NCBI GenBank assembly: GCA_946480685.1
Contig: CAMLLI010000236.1
Span: 1 to 6,816, forward strand
DNA from: an uncultured Flammeovirgaceae bacterium
GTDB taxonomy: Bacteria; Bacteroidota; Bacteroidia; Cytophagales; Cyclobacteriaceae
Direction: 5' to 3'
DNA length: 6,816 nucleotides
Under the pieces are notes generated by a model. The model did no database searches, was not told where the DNA came from, and saw only the letters and a program-made list of their open reading frames with translations. Of this stretch, positions 5,614 to 6,816 are shown piece by piece (within the stretch, counting starts at the first letter, position 1; every line of letters begins with the position of its first letter). The translations under genes were made by a program, and so were the position numbers.

Positions 5614-5683
5614 CTTACTTCTTACTTCTTACTTCTTACTTCTTACTTCTTACTTCTTACTTCTTACCTCTTACCTCTTACTT
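5614..5683. repeat. Ten-copy 7-bp tandem repeat (CTTACTT) in the operon 3' region
   Basis: Ten contiguous 7-bp units fill 70 bp; eight read CTTACTT, and the units at 5663 and 5670 read CTTACCT. In the sense of the minus-strand operon the unit is AAGTAAG. The array begins 5 bp after the stop codon of the DUF421 gene and ends 20 bp before the terminator stem, so it is transcribed as the 3' untranslated region. Near-perfect units suggest recent expansion by slippage. Because 7 is not a multiple of 3, copy changes here would not be tolerated inside a gene. Any role is unknown. Confidence 0.95.
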
Positions 5684-5688
5684 CTAAA

Positions 5689-6135
5689 CTACTTCCCCTC
5701 CGGAATAATCGAAATACTTCCATCGCGTTCCAACACTGCGTACTTCACCTGGTCCATTCGTTCGAGGCCGTGTAGTTGTCTGGCTGCTTCCATCACATCG
5801 TCTTCATCAACTTTACTTTTCTGCATGCGCTTTTTCAGTGGCTTGCCGCGATCTACTATGATAAGCGGAACACCATCCGCTATATGTTCAAAACCTTTGG
5901 ACTTATCTTTCAGAATCGAAAACAGAAAATCCGTTGCTATCAACGTGCACACCATAATGAAACAGGCGAGCAATGAATAGTCTTCACCGATCAGCGCATC
6001 GGTAGTTGTTTCACTGATGATCAGCAACAATACAAAATCGAATGTTGTAATTTCAGCAAGTGTTCGTTTACCGGATATTCTGAATATAATATATACAAAG
6101 AGATATACAGCGAGACCACGTATAACCGGATTCAT
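5689..6135 (-). CDS. Short classical DUF421/YetF-family membrane protein (148 aa)
   Basis: The product begins with a hydrophobic helix (about 6-20), then the DUF421 signature RISGKRTLAEITTFDFVLLLIISETTTDALIG (19-50), two more hydrophobic segments (about 32-47 and 53-74), and a cytoplasmic YetF domain: FEHIADGVPLIIVDRGKPLKKRMQKSKVDEDDVMEAARQLHGLERMDQVKYAVLERDGSISIIP (82-145). It ends there without a zinc ribbon, unlike the two plus-strand paralogues, to which it is only distantly related. The protein should sit in the inner membrane with the C-terminal domain in the cytoplasm; its activity is not established. The ATG at 6135 lies 4 bp after the stop of the upstream gene on the same strand, so the two genes are almost surely co-transcribed. 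The stop codon is followed by the 7-bp repeat array and an intrinsic terminator. Confidence 0.93.
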   Translation of the reverse strand: MNPVIRGLAVYLFVYIIFRISGKRTLAEITTFDFVLLLIISETTTDALIGEDYSLLACFIMVCTLIATDFLFSILKDKSKGFEHIADGVPLIIVDRGKPLKKRMQKSKVDEDDVMEAARQLHGLERMDQVKYAVLERDGSISIIPEGK

Positions 6136-6139
6136 AATC

Positions 6140-6646
6140 TTACGGGTATATATATTGATTTATTGAAAATATAGCATCGTTCACCTCCAGGGCACCGGTG
6201 AGTGATCCGGTTTGCCGTGGTGTCAGGTAATAGACAATATTTACTTCACCACGCGCGTCAAAAATATAATGTACTTTACCGTGCTCCGTCCGGTTTGCTT
6301 TTGGCTCTGGGAGAATTGATCTGATCTCAAAATTTTTCAGATACTCAATTGGGAACGCCACATCCAGTTCTGGTGTGTTGCTTTCAGCTACGTCAATCTT
6401 AAGTTCCATCGAGCCTTCGTGCCGGTAAAACCGTTCATACTCGAGCGTGACATTTTTGATGGAAGTAGTTTGTTTGCTCAATATACCGTCACCGAATAAG
6501 CCAAGTAATGCCAGCAGGACAAATACCAGCATGATGCTGAACCCTATACGCTGAACAATCCAACCGGTTTTTTGCAGCGGCAGGCGTTCTTCTATTTCCA
6601 GACCGGGACTAACAACTTCCTCAACAGAATTTTTTTGTGGCGTCAT
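6140..6646 (-). CDS. One-helix anchored hypothetical protein, operon partner of DUF421
   Basis: From the ATG at 6646 the product has 168 residues: a cytoplasmic acidic N-terminus (1-25), a short basic approach (KTGWIVQR), one membrane helix (about 34-52, IGFSIMLVFVLLALLGLFG) and an exposed domain of about 110 residues rich in beta-type sequence (VTLEYERFYRHEGSMELKIDV ... GEVNIVYYLTPRQTGSLTGALEVN). An in-frame TTG at 6676 would add ten residues; the ATG is preferred. From memory, similar 'GW..QR.G...lGlfG.G.LS ... V.YERF.R' proteins accompany DUF421 genes in other bacteria, but this should be checked by search. The gene directly precedes the DUF421 gene with a 4-bp gap, suggesting that the two products act together in the membrane. 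No enzyme motif is seen. Confidence 0.88.
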   Translation of the reverse strand: MTPQKNSVEEVVSPGLEIEERLPLQKTGWIVQRIGFSIMLVFVLLALLGLFGDGILSKQTTSIKNVTLEYERFYRHEGSMELKIDVAESNTPELDVAFPIEYLKNFEIRSILPEPKANRTEHGKVHYIFDARGEVNIVYYLTPRQTGSLTGALEVNDAIFSINQYIYP

Positions 6647-6699
6647 AGCGCATTCCTTAATCCTGGGAGAAGTCAAAAAAGTATGCCACCGGTATAGAT

Positions 6700-6748
6700 A
6701 TCCGTTATCCGTTAGTCGTTATCCGTTAACAGGTATTCGTTAACCGGT
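6700..6748. repeat. Degenerate 7-bp-period repeat upstream of the minus-strand operon
   Basis: Seven units of 7 bp can be laid end to end: ATCCGTT, ATCCGTT, AGTCGTT, ATCCGTT, AACAGGT, ATTCGTT, AACCGGT. The first four and the sixth clearly belong to one motif; the fifth and seventh form a second, related pair. The array lies 53-102 bp upstream of the ATG at 6646, where the promoter and any regulator sites should be. It could be a decayed slippage array or a set of phased binding sites. Confidence 0.7.
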
Positions 6749-6816
6749 AAATTTGTTTCAACACGCTAACGAAGAAAATCGATTATAGGTGAGGAGCCTA
6801 AGGTTTTTAACATTAG

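Noticed and set aside
5614..5683. Possible CRISPR array
   Set aside because: The units are contiguous 7-mers with no spacers; it is a simple tandem repeat.
5561..5980. Plus-strand ORF with a repetitive Leu/Tyr/Ser-rich start
   Set aside because: It is produced by reading through the 7-bp repeat and then antisense to the well-supported DUF421 gene; the apparent protein repeats are a by-product of the DNA repeat.
6749..6816. Possible further gene start or terminator at the right edge
   Set aside because: The 68 bp hold no ORF of substance and no stable hairpin; too little sequence is available to judge.

Overview
The window looks like a chromosomal segment of a Bacteroidota member, probably of the Chitinophagaceae type. 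This is an inference from several signs: a truncated AraC-type output domain of the kind found at the end of hybrid two-component systems, starts without clear Shine-Dalgarno sequences, one promoter candidate resembling the Bacteroidota TTG / TAnnTTTG consensus, and the protein families present. No tRNA, rRNA, insertion sequence, phage gene or CRISPR array was seen.

Layout: (1) 3-278 (+) is the C-terminal DNA-binding end of an AraC-family regulator whose start lies outside the window. It converges on (2) an uncharacterised 242-aa protein at 301-1029 (-), preceded by a possible small ORF at 1057-1230 (-). (3) 1277-2050 (+) encodes a lipoprotein of the DUF1264 / oil-body-associated-protein family. 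It converges, across a bidirectional terminator at 2080-2106, on (4) a DUF892 (YciE/YciF-like) ferritin-fold protein at 2161-2775 (-) that carries a histone-like basic tail. (5) 2776-3533 is mostly non-coding but holds two tiny one-helix membrane-protein candidates (52 and 24 aa). (6) 3534-4929 (+) holds tandem paralogues of the DUF421/YetF membrane family, both ending in a CX2C-X12-CX2C zinc ribbon. The first copy is broken into two overlapping reading frames; the second is intact. A four-helix membrane protein (4963-5346) follows. (7) On the opposite strand, 6646 to 5689 is a two-gene operon: a one-helix anchored protein, then a short classical DUF421 protein. Its 3' end carries ten copies of a 7-bp repeat and an intrinsic terminator. 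A second, degenerate 7-bp-period array lies upstream of this operon.

Taken together, the window reads as an envelope and stress locus: a lipoprotein, a ferritin-like stress protein, three DUF421 membrane proteins and several small membrane proteins. That joint role is inferred from family tendencies only. The points most worth a second look are the split DUF421 gene, the zinc-ribbon DUF421 tandem pair, the tiny membrane ORFs and the two 7-bp repeat arrays bracketing the minus-strand operon.
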